Source: Chryseobacterium sp. LAM-KRS1
GTDB taxonomy: Bacteria; Bacteroidota; Bacteroidia; Flavobacteriales; Weeksellaceae
Length of the DNA: 64,000 nt
Assembly (NCBI RefSeq): GCF_013184525.1
Contig: NZ_JAAOIZ010000001.1
Span: 558,001-622,000 of the forward strand
Direction: 5' to 3'
In this document: positions 54,843 through 62,935 of the stretch, in pieces
Layout of the letters: every line of letters starts with the position of its first letter
Position numbering within the stretch: position 1 is the first letter of the stretch
Notes under the pieces: generated by a model
Databases searched by the model: none
What the model was told of the DNA's origin: nothing
The model's input: the letters and a program-made list of their open reading frames with translations, nothing else
Made by a program: the position numbers and the translations under genes

Positions 54843-55208
54843 TCAGTTATCCAATAATTCCTCAATCTGCTGTATCAGCTTCTTGATAGAGTAAGGTTTT
54901 GTAACATAGGCATCAGCTCCCATTTCGAGGCCTTTTTCAATGTCTTTTGGATTGTTTTTGGCACTCAGGAAAATAACTTTTGTATGTTTCAGCTGTTCCT
55001 GTTCTTTAATGGCTTCTAGGGTGCTGTATCCGTCAAGATTCGGCATCATAATATCCAGAAGGATAACATCGGGAACCATGGTTTTAAGAAAATCCAATAC
55101 CTCAGTACCGTCTCTGGCGATGAATACGTCATAGCCGTTTTTTTTGAAACTATATTCCAGAGACATCAGTATTTTATGTTCATCATCTGCAATGATTATT
55201 TTTTTCAT
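54843..55208 (-). CDS. Stand-alone response-regulator receiver domain
   Basis: A 121-residue CheY-like receiver with acidic pocket Asp8/Asp9, phospho-acceptor Asp52 (LLDIMMP), Ser82 (FLSAK) and Lys104 (TKPYS). There is no DNA-binding or enzymatic output domain. It starts 9 nt after the stop of the symporter-kinase gene, so it is the probable phosphate acceptor of that kinase. How the signal reaches the genes is unclear: a separate regulator, or direct protein contact, would be needed. Confidence 0.92.
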   Translation of the reverse strand: MKKIIIADDEHKILMSLEYSFKKNGYDVFIARDGTEVLDFLKTMVPDVILLDIMMPNLDGYSTLEAIKEQEQLKHTKVIFLSAKNNPKDIEKGLEMGADAYVTKPYSIKKLIQQIEELLDN

Positions 55209-55217
55209 AATGTGTTT

Positions 55218-57914
55218 TTAGTACTGTTCGACTTCATCTTTATATATATTTTCCGGAAGGCTTATGGTAAATATTACTCCTGAGCTTTTGTTTTCAGCGT
55301 AGATTATACCTCCGTGGGCCTCAATAATCTGCTTTGAGATGGCAAGCCCAAGCCCGCTTCCTGTTGGTTTTAAAATATTCTGATTTTTGGACTGATAAAA
55401 TTTATTAAAAATCATCTCCAGATCTTCTTCAGGAATAGGTTTACCCGTATTGAAGATAGTGATATTTAAGGCATTTTCATTTTTTAAAAAACGGGTTTGT
55501 ATCTCTCCCTGCTGATCTGCAAATTTCAAAGCATTTCCAAGGATATTCTGAAACAATTGGATCATTCTTGCTTCATCGTATTCAAATACGCTTTCTGTGA
55601 GAAGATTGGTTTCACTAACCTGGATATCTTTCTGCTGGATCAGGTGAAGGATAGGATTTAATGCCTTCCTGTAGGTTTCTGTGATGTCGTTTTTCTTTAT
55701 CGTAAGGGCAATTTCTCCATGTTCAAGCTTATCAAGATAAAGAATGTCATTGATGATCTCACTTAAACGATCGGATTCCGTAATAATATTGTTTAAAAAT
55801 TCTCTTTTGATGTCCGGAGGGATATCATCGTCATCGGCTAGAATCTCTCCCGCAGAACGGATGGCCGTGATAGGAGTTCTCAGTTCATGTGCGACGGAAT
55901 CCAGGAAATCGTCCTTTTGACGGTCTTTAATTATTAAACTTTCATTAGCTACGGTAAGTTCTTCAGAAAGTTGTTTAAGTTCTTTGGATTTTTCAGTCAG
56001 TTTTTTGTTGAGTGTAATATTCTCTTTTGATTCTTCGAGGATGTTCAGAACTTCCTTTAAAGAAATTTTATCTTCTTTCGTTACGCCTTCGATGAGAATC
56101 TTGGCAGAAGCGGTTCCTATTCTTCCTGCCAGAAGGTTTTCAGAGAATTTTATAAACCTCGAATCTGCTGTTTCGGTTTGAGAATCGATGTTGTATTTTA
56201 AATTAAATATCCTTAGTGCCTGTTCTGTTTTCTTTTTTCCTAAAAATCGTTCCAGGATGTTTTTTATATCCGAAACATAAGCCGTACCCCGCCAGATAAA
56301 GGCGTTTTCATGGTTTTGAATATATTTATCAACATCCACATACAGCTCGGCAAAGTTTCGTTCCCTGTAATTTCCTTTTACGCTGACTGAAATTGTAGTA
56401 AATAGCCCGGTGTTTATTAAGATTGACCAAAAGAAAATTTCCGGGATCTTACTTAAGTAAGGAATCCTGAAAAAATCAAAAACAGTATACATATCTCTCA
56501 ATACTCCTTTGAATTCCTGATTGTAAGAAAAATAATACTGTGGGATAATCAGACCGAAATAACAAATGGCCAGCCCGGCAAGAAGCCCTATTACTGCACC
56601 TTTATAGGTTCCTCTTCTCCAGAATAAAGCTCCGAAAAAGGCAGGTGCCAGTTGGGCAATAACAACAAAAGAGATCAGGCCCACTGAATCCAGGGATGTT
56701 TTAAGGATAAAATACTTGTAAAAGGCAAAAGCCATTATGATGAGGGCAAAAATACTTATCTTCCTGATATTCGTTATGCTTCTTGTGTTTTGAATTTCAT
56801 TTTCAGATTTAAATTTTCCCAGTAAACCGTAAGGAATGATGAGGTTATTGGAAAGCATGATGGATAATGTGATCGCGGATATAATGATCATTGAAATACA
56901 AGAACTCAGTCCTCCAAGGAAAACAAATACTGTGATTAAAGTGTTGTCAAAATATTGAGGGATCAGGATCGAATAGAATTCAGGATTTACATTCTGTCCG
57001 TTAAATAAAAGCCTGCCTCCCCAGGCAATTGGAAAAATGAAAATGGTAAAAATTAAAAGATATAGAGGGAAAAACCAAATGGCGGTTTTGATGTGTTTTT
57101 CCTGCCTGTTTTCTACGATGGCTGTATGAAACTGTCTTGGAAGGATACAAATAGCTGTTGCAGAGATCATACATAAGATCATCCAGTTCAAAGCACCTTC
57201 AATACCATTGAATGTATTCTTTTGTTTGAAATCTTCGAATTTGCTTGCCTTTTCATAAATGTCTGAAAATCCGTCAAAGGCAAAATAAATCACAAATAAT
57301 CCAAGGATGATAATGAAAAACAGCTTTAGAAAACTTTCCAGGGCAATAGCGGATATGATTCCAAGGCGTTTTTCTGAAGCATCCACATATCTTGTTCCGT
57401 AGTAGGAGGAAAATAAAGCAATCAAAACCACTACGAAGGTTGCATTATCGGTTAAAATATTTTGAGATACCGGAGTTTTCGTAACCAAATGGAAGGTTTC
57501 TGATATGGCTTTAATCTGTAAACCTATATAAGGGACGATTGCTAAAAGGCAAACGATGGTAATAACGGCACTAAAGCTTCTGCTGTTTCCGTAGCGTAGC
57601 GAAATAAAATCAGCGAGACTGCTTATTTTATTGATTCGTGAAATTCTTACGATTCTTGTGTTGATAAATATCCATGCAGGAATAATGACAATAGGTCCTA
57701 CGTAGATGGGAAGGTAGTTGAGTCCGGTAGTGGCAGCAACGCCAATACTCCCGTAATATGTCCAGGCTGTACAGTATACTGCTAAGGATAATGCATAGAT
57801 GTAAGGATTGTTGATCCATAACTTGCTTTTTTTCTTTTCTGCCAGGTGGGCGACCACAAATAGAAGGGCCAGGTAAAGCAGGACAACAACAAATAAAGCA
57901 AAACTACTCATCAT
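55218..57914 (-). CDS. Sodium-solute symporter / histidine kinase fusion (CbrA/CrbS-like)
   Basis: An 898-residue protein. Residues about 1-520 form an SSS-family symporter with 13 helices; residues about 530-620 fill the position of the STAC-like linker; a coiled segment follows; then HisKA with phospho-accepting His676 (VAHELRTP), the N-box (QNILGNALKFA) and the G-box (GSGLGLAISK). In Proteobacteria CbrA and CrbS have this layout and control carbon use, CrbS controlling acs. The location directly upstream of two acyl-CoA synthetase genes fits the same role here. It overlaps the tiny membrane gene upstream by 11 nt. Confidence 0.92.
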   Translation of the reverse strand: MMSSFALFVVVLLYLALLFVVAHLAEKKKSKLWINNPYIYALSLAVYCTAWTYYGSIGVAATTGLNYLPIYVGPIVIIPAWIFINTRIVRISRINKISSLADFISLRYGNSRSFSAVITIVCLLAIVPYIGLQIKAISETFHLVTKTPVSQNILTDNATFVVVLIALFSSYYGTRYVDASEKRLGIISAIALESFLKLFFIIILGLFVIYFAFDGFSDIYEKASKFEDFKQKNTFNGIEGALNWMILCMISATAICILPRQFHTAIVENRQEKHIKTAIWFFPLYLLIFTIFIFPIAWGGRLLFNGQNVNPEFYSILIPQYFDNTLITVFVFLGGLSSCISMIIISAITLSIMLSNNLIIPYGLLGKFKSENEIQNTRSITNIRKISIFALIIMAFAFYKYFILKTSLDSVGLISFVVIAQLAPAFFGALFWRRGTYKGAVIGLLAGLAICYFGLIIPQYYFSYNQEFKGVLRDMYTVFDFFRIPYLSKIPEIFFWSILINTGLFTTISVSVKGNYRERNFAELYVDVDKYIQNHENAFIWRGTAYVSDIKNILERFLGKKKTEQALRIFNLKYNIDSQTETADSRFIKFSENLLAGRIGTASAKILIEGVTKEDKISLKEVLNILEESKENITLNKKLTEKSKELKQLSEELTVANESLIIKDRQKDDFLDSVAHELRTPITAIRSAGEILADDDDIPPDIKREFLNNIITESDRLSEIINDILYLDKLEHGEIALTIKKNDITETYRKALNPILHLIQQKDIQVSETNLLTESVFEYDEARMIQLFQNILGNALKFADQQGEIQTRFLKNENALNITIFNTGKPIPEEDLEMIFNKFYQSKNQNILKPTGSGLGLAISKQIIEAHGGIIYAENKSSGVIFTISLPENIYKDEVEQY

Positions 57915-58098
57915 ATTTTTTCACGATTATAAACGATATGATGATCGAAATCATCCAGACGGCGAAGATGTAGATCAAAATCACGGGATAGCCAAAAGTA
58001 TCTTTTTCACTGTTGAATAACAATGAAATAGGAATGCTGAAGAGAGTGACTAATCCAATGCTTAGTATGATCAGTTTTTGTTCGTGTCTTTTTTTCAT
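57904..58098 (-). CDS. Two-helix small membrane protein, possible symporter partner
   Basis: A 64-residue protein with helices at about 8-26 and 35-58, ending VKKYDE. Its gene overlaps the symporter-kinase start by 11 nt, implying coupled translation. SSS transporters of the acetate type are often preceded by a small membrane subunit (DUF485/DUF4212 types), and this has that size and position. An upstream in-frame ATG at 58164 would add 22 residues that run through an intergenic hairpin, so the start at 58098 is preferred. Confidence 0.6.
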   Translation of the reverse strand: MKKRHEQKLIILSIGLVTLFSIPISLLFNSEKDTFGYPVILIYIFAVWMISIIISFIIVKKYDE

Positions 58099-58118
58099 AC
58101 ATGATGATGGATAAAAGA

Positions 58119-58161
58119 CAATTGATGAACAGATCCTTTGTACAGATTGTTCACCAATTAT
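58119..58161. repeat. Imperfect inverted repeat between small membrane genes
   Basis: ACAATTGATGAACAGA pairs, with about four mismatches, with ATTGTTCACCAATTAT, forming a possible mRNA hairpin in the 79-nt gap. It may alter expression within the operon. Confidence 0.35.
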
Positions 58162-58177
58162 CATTCATCATTAATAA

Positions 58178-58405
58178 TTATATTTTGTCGTCAGAATATT
58201 CTCCGGTTAAGGCGTAATATCCAAAGACTGCCAGTCCTCCGGAAATAATTGGCATCAAAACAAAAAGGATGATGATGCCAAAAACAAGGTCTTCTTGCTT
58301 TCCTGAAGTGATTTTTGGAATGCCCAAAACGGTGATCCCGAAATATCCTACAACCAAAGCAATTAAAATCCAGAGGATACCTAATATTTTTTTTAGTCCG
58401 TTCAT
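58178..58405 (-). CDS. Two-helix small membrane protein next to MHS carrier
   Basis: A 75-residue protein with helices at about 7-25 and 41-64 and a hydrophilic end (ALTGEYSDDKI). MNGLKKILGILWILIAL resembles the small proteins found after MFS carrier genes in Bacteroidota (my recollection of DUF6814). It lies 43 nt downstream of the carrier gene and may be an accessory subunit. Function unproven. Confidence 0.6.
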   Translation of the reverse strand: MNGLKKILGILWILIALVVGYFGITVLGIPKITSGKQEDLVFGIIILFVLMPIISGGLAVFGYYALTGEYSDDKI

Positions 58406-58448
58406 TTTAGTAGTTTTAAAATTAATAAAAATTTGACTGATTCAGTGG

Positions 58449-60029
58449 TTAATCGTGGATATTATTGTTCTTGCTCTTAAGATAAAATAATCCAATGAGT
58501 AAACACACGGCTGCAACACCGATAGGATACCATAACCCCTGAAGATACCATGAAGGATGTCCTGCCTCTTTTCCTGTGGTTACAAGGTAAGTGGCTACTG
58601 CAGGTAATAGTCCTCCAAATACACCATTACCAATGTGGTAAGGCAATGACATGGAAGTATAGCGTATTCTTACCGGGAACATTTCTACCAGGAATGCTGC
58701 GATAGGACCATACACCATAGTTACGAAGATCACCTGAATGAACACCAGGAATATCAGGTACCATTTGGTATCGTCACTGAGCTTTAAGGACTGTGACACC
58801 TTAGGTTCCTCGATCTTTCCGTCTTTTATAACGGGGCCGTTTGCCGACCAGTGTATAATACTGTCTTTTTTTATTAAAGTTCCATCCGTAAAGAGGGTTT
58901 CCTTATGGAAAGTGATCAGGCTGTCGTTGGCAATATCTTTATGGATTTTTGCTGTTCTCTTTTCACTGATGCCGTTGGAAGCTATGGTTTTGCTTTCGAG
59001 ATTAACACTCTTGTACATGCTGTTGTAAATCGGGCGGTAAGCTAAAATGGCAACCAGCATCCCGGTCATCATAACGGCTTTTCTGCCCAGTTTATCCGAA
59101 AGCCATCCGAAAAATACGAAGAATGGTGTGCCTAAAAATAGTGCGGTGGCCATTAATGAATCAACCTGAGCAGATTCTACATTCATTACTTTTTGCAAAA
59201 AGCTCATGGCATAAAACTGTCCTGTATACCAGATGACACCTTGTCCCATTGCGGCTCCGAACAATGCCAGCAGGACGAATTTGAAGTTGTATTTATTTCC
59301 GAAACTTTCTTTTAACGGATTTTTTGATGTTTTACCTTCACTTTTGGCTTTAGCAAAAAGCGGTGATTCCTTCATGTTTTTTCTGATGATGTAAGAGACA
59401 CCTACCATTAAAATAGAAATCCAGAAAGGAACTCTCCATCCCCAGCCGTCGAATTCCTCTGCAGAAAGGGTGTTTTTTGTTATTAAAATAACAATCAATG
59501 AGATAAAAAGTCCGGCGGTAGCGGTGGTCTGGATCCATGAAGTCCAATAGCCTCTCCTGTGGGGTTGGGCGTATTCTGCAACGTAAGTTGCTGCACCTCC
59601 ATATTCTCCTCCCAGGGCCAGTCCTTGTAATAATCTCAGGATCAGAACCAGAACCGGAGCCATAAATCCAATGGTTTCATAACTGGGAATACATCCGATA
59701 AGGAAAGTGGAAAATCCCATGATCAGCAGGGTGACCAGGAAGGTGTATTTTCGTCCGATAATATCTCCTAATCTTCCGAAGAACAGGGCTCCGAAAGGTC
59801 GTACAACAAATCCTGCGGCAAAAGTGGCCAGGGTAGATAAAAATGCTGCGGTAGGGTTGTCTGCTGGAAAGAATTTTGTTGCCAGCACAACAGCTAAACT
59901 TCCGAAAATATAGAAATCGTACCATTCTATCAGTGTACCGAGTGAAGATGCAGTAATAACGCTCCATATGGTTCTGTTCTTCTGCTTATCGGTCATATTT
60001 TCATAGCTTTCATGATGGTTTTCGCTCAT
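58449..60029 (-). CDS. MHS-family MFS carboxylate/metabolite:H+ symporter
   Basis: A 526-residue, 12-helix carrier of the metabolite:H+ symporter type (SLGTLIEWYDFYIFGSLA, RPFGALFFGRLGDIIGRKYT, LQGLALGGEYGGAATYVAE). An extra ~80-residue, hydrophilic segment (about 341-421) sits before helix 9 and should face one side of the membrane. Relatives carry alpha-ketoglutarate, shikimate, proline or short carboxylates; the gene context favours a carboxylate. It follows the porin gene by 58 nt. Confidence 0.88.
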   Translation of the reverse strand: MSENHHESYENMTDKQKNRTIWSVITASSLGTLIEWYDFYIFGSLAVVLATKFFPADNPTAAFLSTLATFAAGFVVRPFGALFFGRLGDIIGRKYTFLVTLLIMGFSTFLIGCIPSYETIGFMAPVLVLILRLLQGLALGGEYGGAATYVAEYAQPHRRGYWTSWIQTTATAGLFISLIVILITKNTLSAEEFDGWGWRVPFWISILMVGVSYIIRKNMKESPLFAKAKSEGKTSKNPLKESFGNKYNFKFVLLALFGAAMGQGVIWYTGQFYAMSFLQKVMNVESAQVDSLMATALFLGTPFFVFFGWLSDKLGRKAVMMTGMLVAILAYRPIYNSMYKSVNLESKTIASNGISEKRTAKIHKDIANDSLITFHKETLFTDGTLIKKDSIIHWSANGPVIKDGKIEEPKVSQSLKLSDDTKWYLIFLVFIQVIFVTMVYGPIAAFLVEMFPVRIRYTSMSLPYHIGNGVFGGLLPAVATYLVTTGKEAGHPSWYLQGLWYPIGVAAVCLLIGLFYLKSKNNNIHD

Positions 60030-60087
60030 ATCACTTGATTTTGATGTTAATTAATTTTTTTTTATGCGGGTTTAAACGAGTCTGTCA

Positions 60088-61467
60088 TTATAAATAAATC
60101 TGAAACTGAACAATGAACTCGCCTTTGGATTTTGGACGCTCAGTAGGGTTGGTATAAACCGGTCTGGTGGAGTATTGGGTTGTTATTTTGGCGTGATGTC
60201 CGTCTATAAACCAGTTGGCTCCAACGTCAAACTGTGAAGACGACTTGTCGAAGGCTTCAAAGTTTTTATGGGTATATGCTGCAAACGGCTGAATTCTGAT
60301 TTTAGGTTTTTCTGCTTCATTGGGAAGTAATAATCCGGCTTGTGCATAGATAATATCACCTGTTCCGATCGTTGGCTGTAAGTTTCCAGGTCCGGCAATT
60401 GCCTTTTGTCCTGTAAAGTTAGGATCAGCTGCTGCGATATTCATAGTCCCCAGGTTTCGGATATAATTGGGGCCGAACTGATAATTATAATATCCTGCGT
60501 AGGCAGAAACTGCCATTTTATGTTTGGCATTTCCCAAAGGGATATCTGCAAAAGCATCAACTGCTAGAAGAGTGATGTCGTGCTTTTCGATATTTGAGTT
60601 TACGGAAGTTCTGGTTCCGTCCGCCTGATGATAAAAGCCGGCTCCTACATTAAACACTTTCTTTGTTCCCAGATATGATCCAACTTTGAAAGGAAGGGTA
60701 TTGGACTCTTCGTCCAGAAACTGATATTCTACGTATCCGGCTTTTGAAAAGCTGGGATTTCCGTTATTATCTACTGCAACGGCTTTTGAAGGATCGGTTA
60801 CATTTACAGGAACCAGATCTGTAGCGAAGGGTTTGTTTAAGCTGAGGCGGTATTCAAGTTTTCCATACTTTCCTTTGGCAAACATACCCAGTTGTCTTGC
60901 GAACTGATCAGAGCTATCGATTAACGGCCACGAAAATATCGGAGAGTCGAGGGTTAAAAAATTGAGGGTGGAGGCCATAGTCATTCTGGAGAGTCCCATA
61001 TAATAATGCAGCCCAGCTCCTAATGTTAAAGTAAATTTTCCTGCTTCTCCCGGCATCAGGACTGCATATTCATTCCATGCATCATGGAAAAAAAGCTGTG
61101 TTTTTTTGCCATTTCCGTTTCCTCCTGTTCCTGTTGTACCCGGCGCTCCTCCATTGATGAAGGTTTGGTTATTGATGCCGAAGTGAAGGAGGATCATATA
61201 TCGCTTAGTAACCTGGGCGTACGTTAAGGCACGGAGTCTGCGGTTCCCTACATTCCAGGTATTGTCTGTGGGTTCTCCTCCGACCAAACTTCCCGGGTTC
61301 ATTTGTGAGTTCCTTAACCAGAACTGATCCCATAAAATAAATCTGACGAATTTATCTCCTTCAGGATTAAGGTTTATTTTTAATCCGTTTCCGTAGTCGG
61401 GAGATCCCTGGGAGTATAATGTATTGCTGATTAAAGCTAATCCAATAAAAGTGAGTATTTTCTTCAT
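60088..61467 (-). CDS. Outer-membrane porin
   Basis: A 459-residue protein with a signal peptide (to about 19, LYSQ), alternating amphipathic strands and a terminal aromatic strand GEFIVQFQIYL, typical of a 16-18-stranded porin. A Gly/Thr/Asn loop (about 108-125, GGAPGTTGTGGNGNGKK) probably faces outward. It heads the minus-strand run that continues through the carrier, sensor and acyl-CoA ligases, so it likely lets carboxylates across the outer membrane (inference). Confidence 0.8.
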   Translation of the reverse strand: MKKILTFIGLALISNTLYSQGSPDYGNGLKINLNPEGDKFVRFILWDQFWLRNSQMNPGSLVGGEPTDNTWNVGNRRLRALTYAQVTKRYMILLHFGINNQTFINGGAPGTTGTGGNGNGKKTQLFFHDAWNEYAVLMPGEAGKFTLTLGAGLHYYMGLSRMTMASTLNFLTLDSPIFSWPLIDSSDQFARQLGMFAKGKYGKLEYRLSLNKPFATDLVPVNVTDPSKAVAVDNNGNPSFSKAGYVEYQFLDEESNTLPFKVGSYLGTKKVFNVGAGFYHQADGTRTSVNSNIEKHDITLLAVDAFADIPLGNAKHKMAVSAYAGYYNYQFGPNYIRNLGTMNIAAADPNFTGQKAIAGPGNLQPTIGTGDIIYAQAGLLLPNEAEKPKIRIQPFAAYTHKNFEAFDKSSSQFDVGANWFIDGHHAKITTQYSTRPVYTNPTERPKSKGEFIVQFQIYL

Positions 61468-61670
61468 AAATTATCAATTTTTTGGCGTTAATTTTGTGAA
61501 AGCCAAATTGGAATTAATAATTTATTTAGAGAAATTTAATATATATTAATGGTAAGTATATAGTTTTGTTATAAGTACCTGTTTGTTAGTTGAAGCTGAA
61601 GCTCGGAATAGAGAGTTTCATTTCCTGATTTTGCAAATAGGTGATTTTATGATTCCTTCTTTTTGTCTGT

Positions 61671-62087
61671 TTACTTTTTAAACCGTTCCCACTTGATCAA
61701 CATGTATTTATCTGCGAACTGTGTGATGATCAATCCTGAGTTTTTAATATTGTCTTCATTGGACATGTATTCGATCAATTCGTTTTGCTTCAGGATTTTA
61801 TATACGGGATGGAATTCGGAATGCGGCGGCCGGGTGATATTGTATTTCTTGATCCATGAGCTTATGGTTACATGAGAGACACCGATAATCCTTTCTATTT
61901 CGCGGAAGCTTAATCCTTCGAGGTAAAGCTGAAGGGCTTTGGTAACGTAGTAGTCATCGATCTGCTTGCCTATTTTTTTTACGGTGAAATAATAATTGCA
62001 GGATTTGCAATGAAATCTTTGTTTCTGGTTGATCACCCCACTTTTTACAAGATGGGTGCTATTGCATTTAGGGCATTTATTTTCCAT
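61671..62087 (-). CDS. Zinc-ribbon/HTH protein related to IS1 InsA, probably domesticated
   Basis: A 138-residue protein: four-Cys zinc ribbon at 4-30 (CPKCNSTHLVKSG, FHCKSCNYYF) and a helix-turn-helix (about 50-75, LSFREIERIIGVSHVTISSWIKKY) as in the InsA half of IS1-type transposases. A unique C-terminal ~60 residues follow. There is no DDE nuclease, no inverted repeats and no target duplication around it, so it is not a mobile element. The ATG at 62087 was chosen over a TTG at 62138. It lies upstream of the porin run and divergent from the acetyltransferase-argG pair, and may regulate either (inference). Confidence 0.7.
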   Translation of the reverse strand: MENKCPKCNSTHLVKSGVINQKQRFHCKSCNYYFTVKKIGKQIDDYYVTKALQLYLEGLSFREIERIIGVSHVTISSWIKKYNITRPPHSEFHPVYKILKQNELIEYMSNEDNIKNSGLIITQFADKYMLIKWERFKK

Positions 62088-62088
62088 G

Positions 62089-62124
62089 TATAATATTTTA
62101 GCAAATATATAATAATTTAGCAAA
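62089..62124. repeat. Tandem 17-bp direct repeat at the regulator promoter
   Basis: TATAATATTTTAGCAAA (62089-62105) and TATAATAATTTAGCAAA (62108-62124) differ at one position, spaced at a period of 19 bp. They begin one base above the ATG of the zinc-ribbon/HTH gene, suggesting an operator for autoregulation. Confidence 0.5.
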
Positions 62125-62192
62125 ATTGTATATTTCAAATAAGATATATTATCTTGTAATAATCATTTAAACAAAAAAAATATCTTTTTAAT

Positions 62193-62224
62193 TTGGTTAT
62201 TAAAGTTATTATGCTTTAAATTTG
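62193..62224 (+). promoter_or_regulatory. Promoter of the acetyltransferase-argG operon
   Basis: TTG (62193-62195), a 21-nt spacer and TAAATTTG (62217-62224) match the Bacteroidota promoter consensus. The predicted leader is about 15 nt. Confidence 0.55.
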
Positions 62225-62245
62225 CCAAAAAATTCAGATAAATAA

Positions 62246-62935
62246 ATGGAAATAGAAATTTCCTCATGCGAACATTTAATGTATGTGAGTGAAATACAGC
62301 AGGAAATGTATGATTCTGCACAACGGAGAGGAACGGGGATCGCAAAACGTTCCATAGAATATTTAAGTAAGAAGATTTCAGAAGGCAATGCCGTTGTTGC
62401 TACTGAAAACGGGGAATGGGTAGGTTTCTGCTATATAGAGACCTGGTCCCACGGTCAGTTTGTGGCCAATTCGGGGCTGATCGTTTCGCCAAAATACAGG
62501 AACAGGGGTGTTGCGACCCTGATTAAAAATAAAGTATTCCAGTTATCAAGGGATAAATTTCCTGCGGCTAAGGTTTTTGGATTAACAACCGGGTTGGCTG
62601 TCATGAAAATCAACAGCGATTTAGGTTATAAGCCCGTTATTTATTCTGAGCTTACTCAGGATGAGGAATTTTGGAATGGTTGTAAAAACTGTGTGAATTA
62701 CGAAATTTTAATGAAAAAGGAAAGAAAGAACTGCTTATGTACAGCAATGCTTTTTATTCCTTCCAACAATGATATAAAGGAGGTGAAAAATAATGAACCT
62801 CAAAATAAGGATAATGATGAAGTAAATCAGGATGGGCTTTTGTCTTCGGGGCAGATTACATCCGGTGGATTGCATTATACGAACAATAATACGAAAAAGA
62901 AGATCGATGAAAAAGAAAGTAATCTTAGCGTTTAG
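62246..62935 (+). CDS. GNAT acetyltransferase, candidate N-acetylglutamate synthase
   Basis: A 229-residue GNAT protein. The acetyl-CoA loop lies in SPKYRNRGVATLI (81-93), and GLTTGLAVMKINSDLGY (112-128) fits the family. A four-Cys group, C146-x2-C149-x13-C163-x-C165, could bind zinc. Residues about 175-229 are hydrophilic and disordered. It overlaps argG by 29 nt, so it belongs to arginine biosynthesis and may do the first step, acetylating glutamate (or another arginine-pathway amine). Assignment is by context. Confidence 0.75.
   Translation: MEIEISSCEHLMYVSEIQQEMYDSAQRRGTGIAKRSIEYLSKKISEGNAVVATENGEWVGFCYIETWSHGQFVANSGLIVSPKYRNRGVATLIKNKVFQLSRDKFPAAKVFGLTTGLAVMKINSDLGYKPVIYSELTQDEEFWNGCKNCVNYEILMKKERKNCLCTAMLFIPSNNDIKEVKNNEPQNKDNDEVNQDGLLSSGQITSGGLHYTNNNTKKKIDEKESNLSV

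Noticed and set aside
62088..62138. TTG start of the zinc-ribbon/HTH protein
   Set aside because: The extension would be encoded by the AT-rich tandem repeat; the ribbon begins directly after the ATG at 62087.
61671..62138. Active IS1-type insertion sequence
   Set aside because: No DDE catalytic domain, no inverted terminal repeats and no target-site duplication around the zinc-ribbon/HTH gene.
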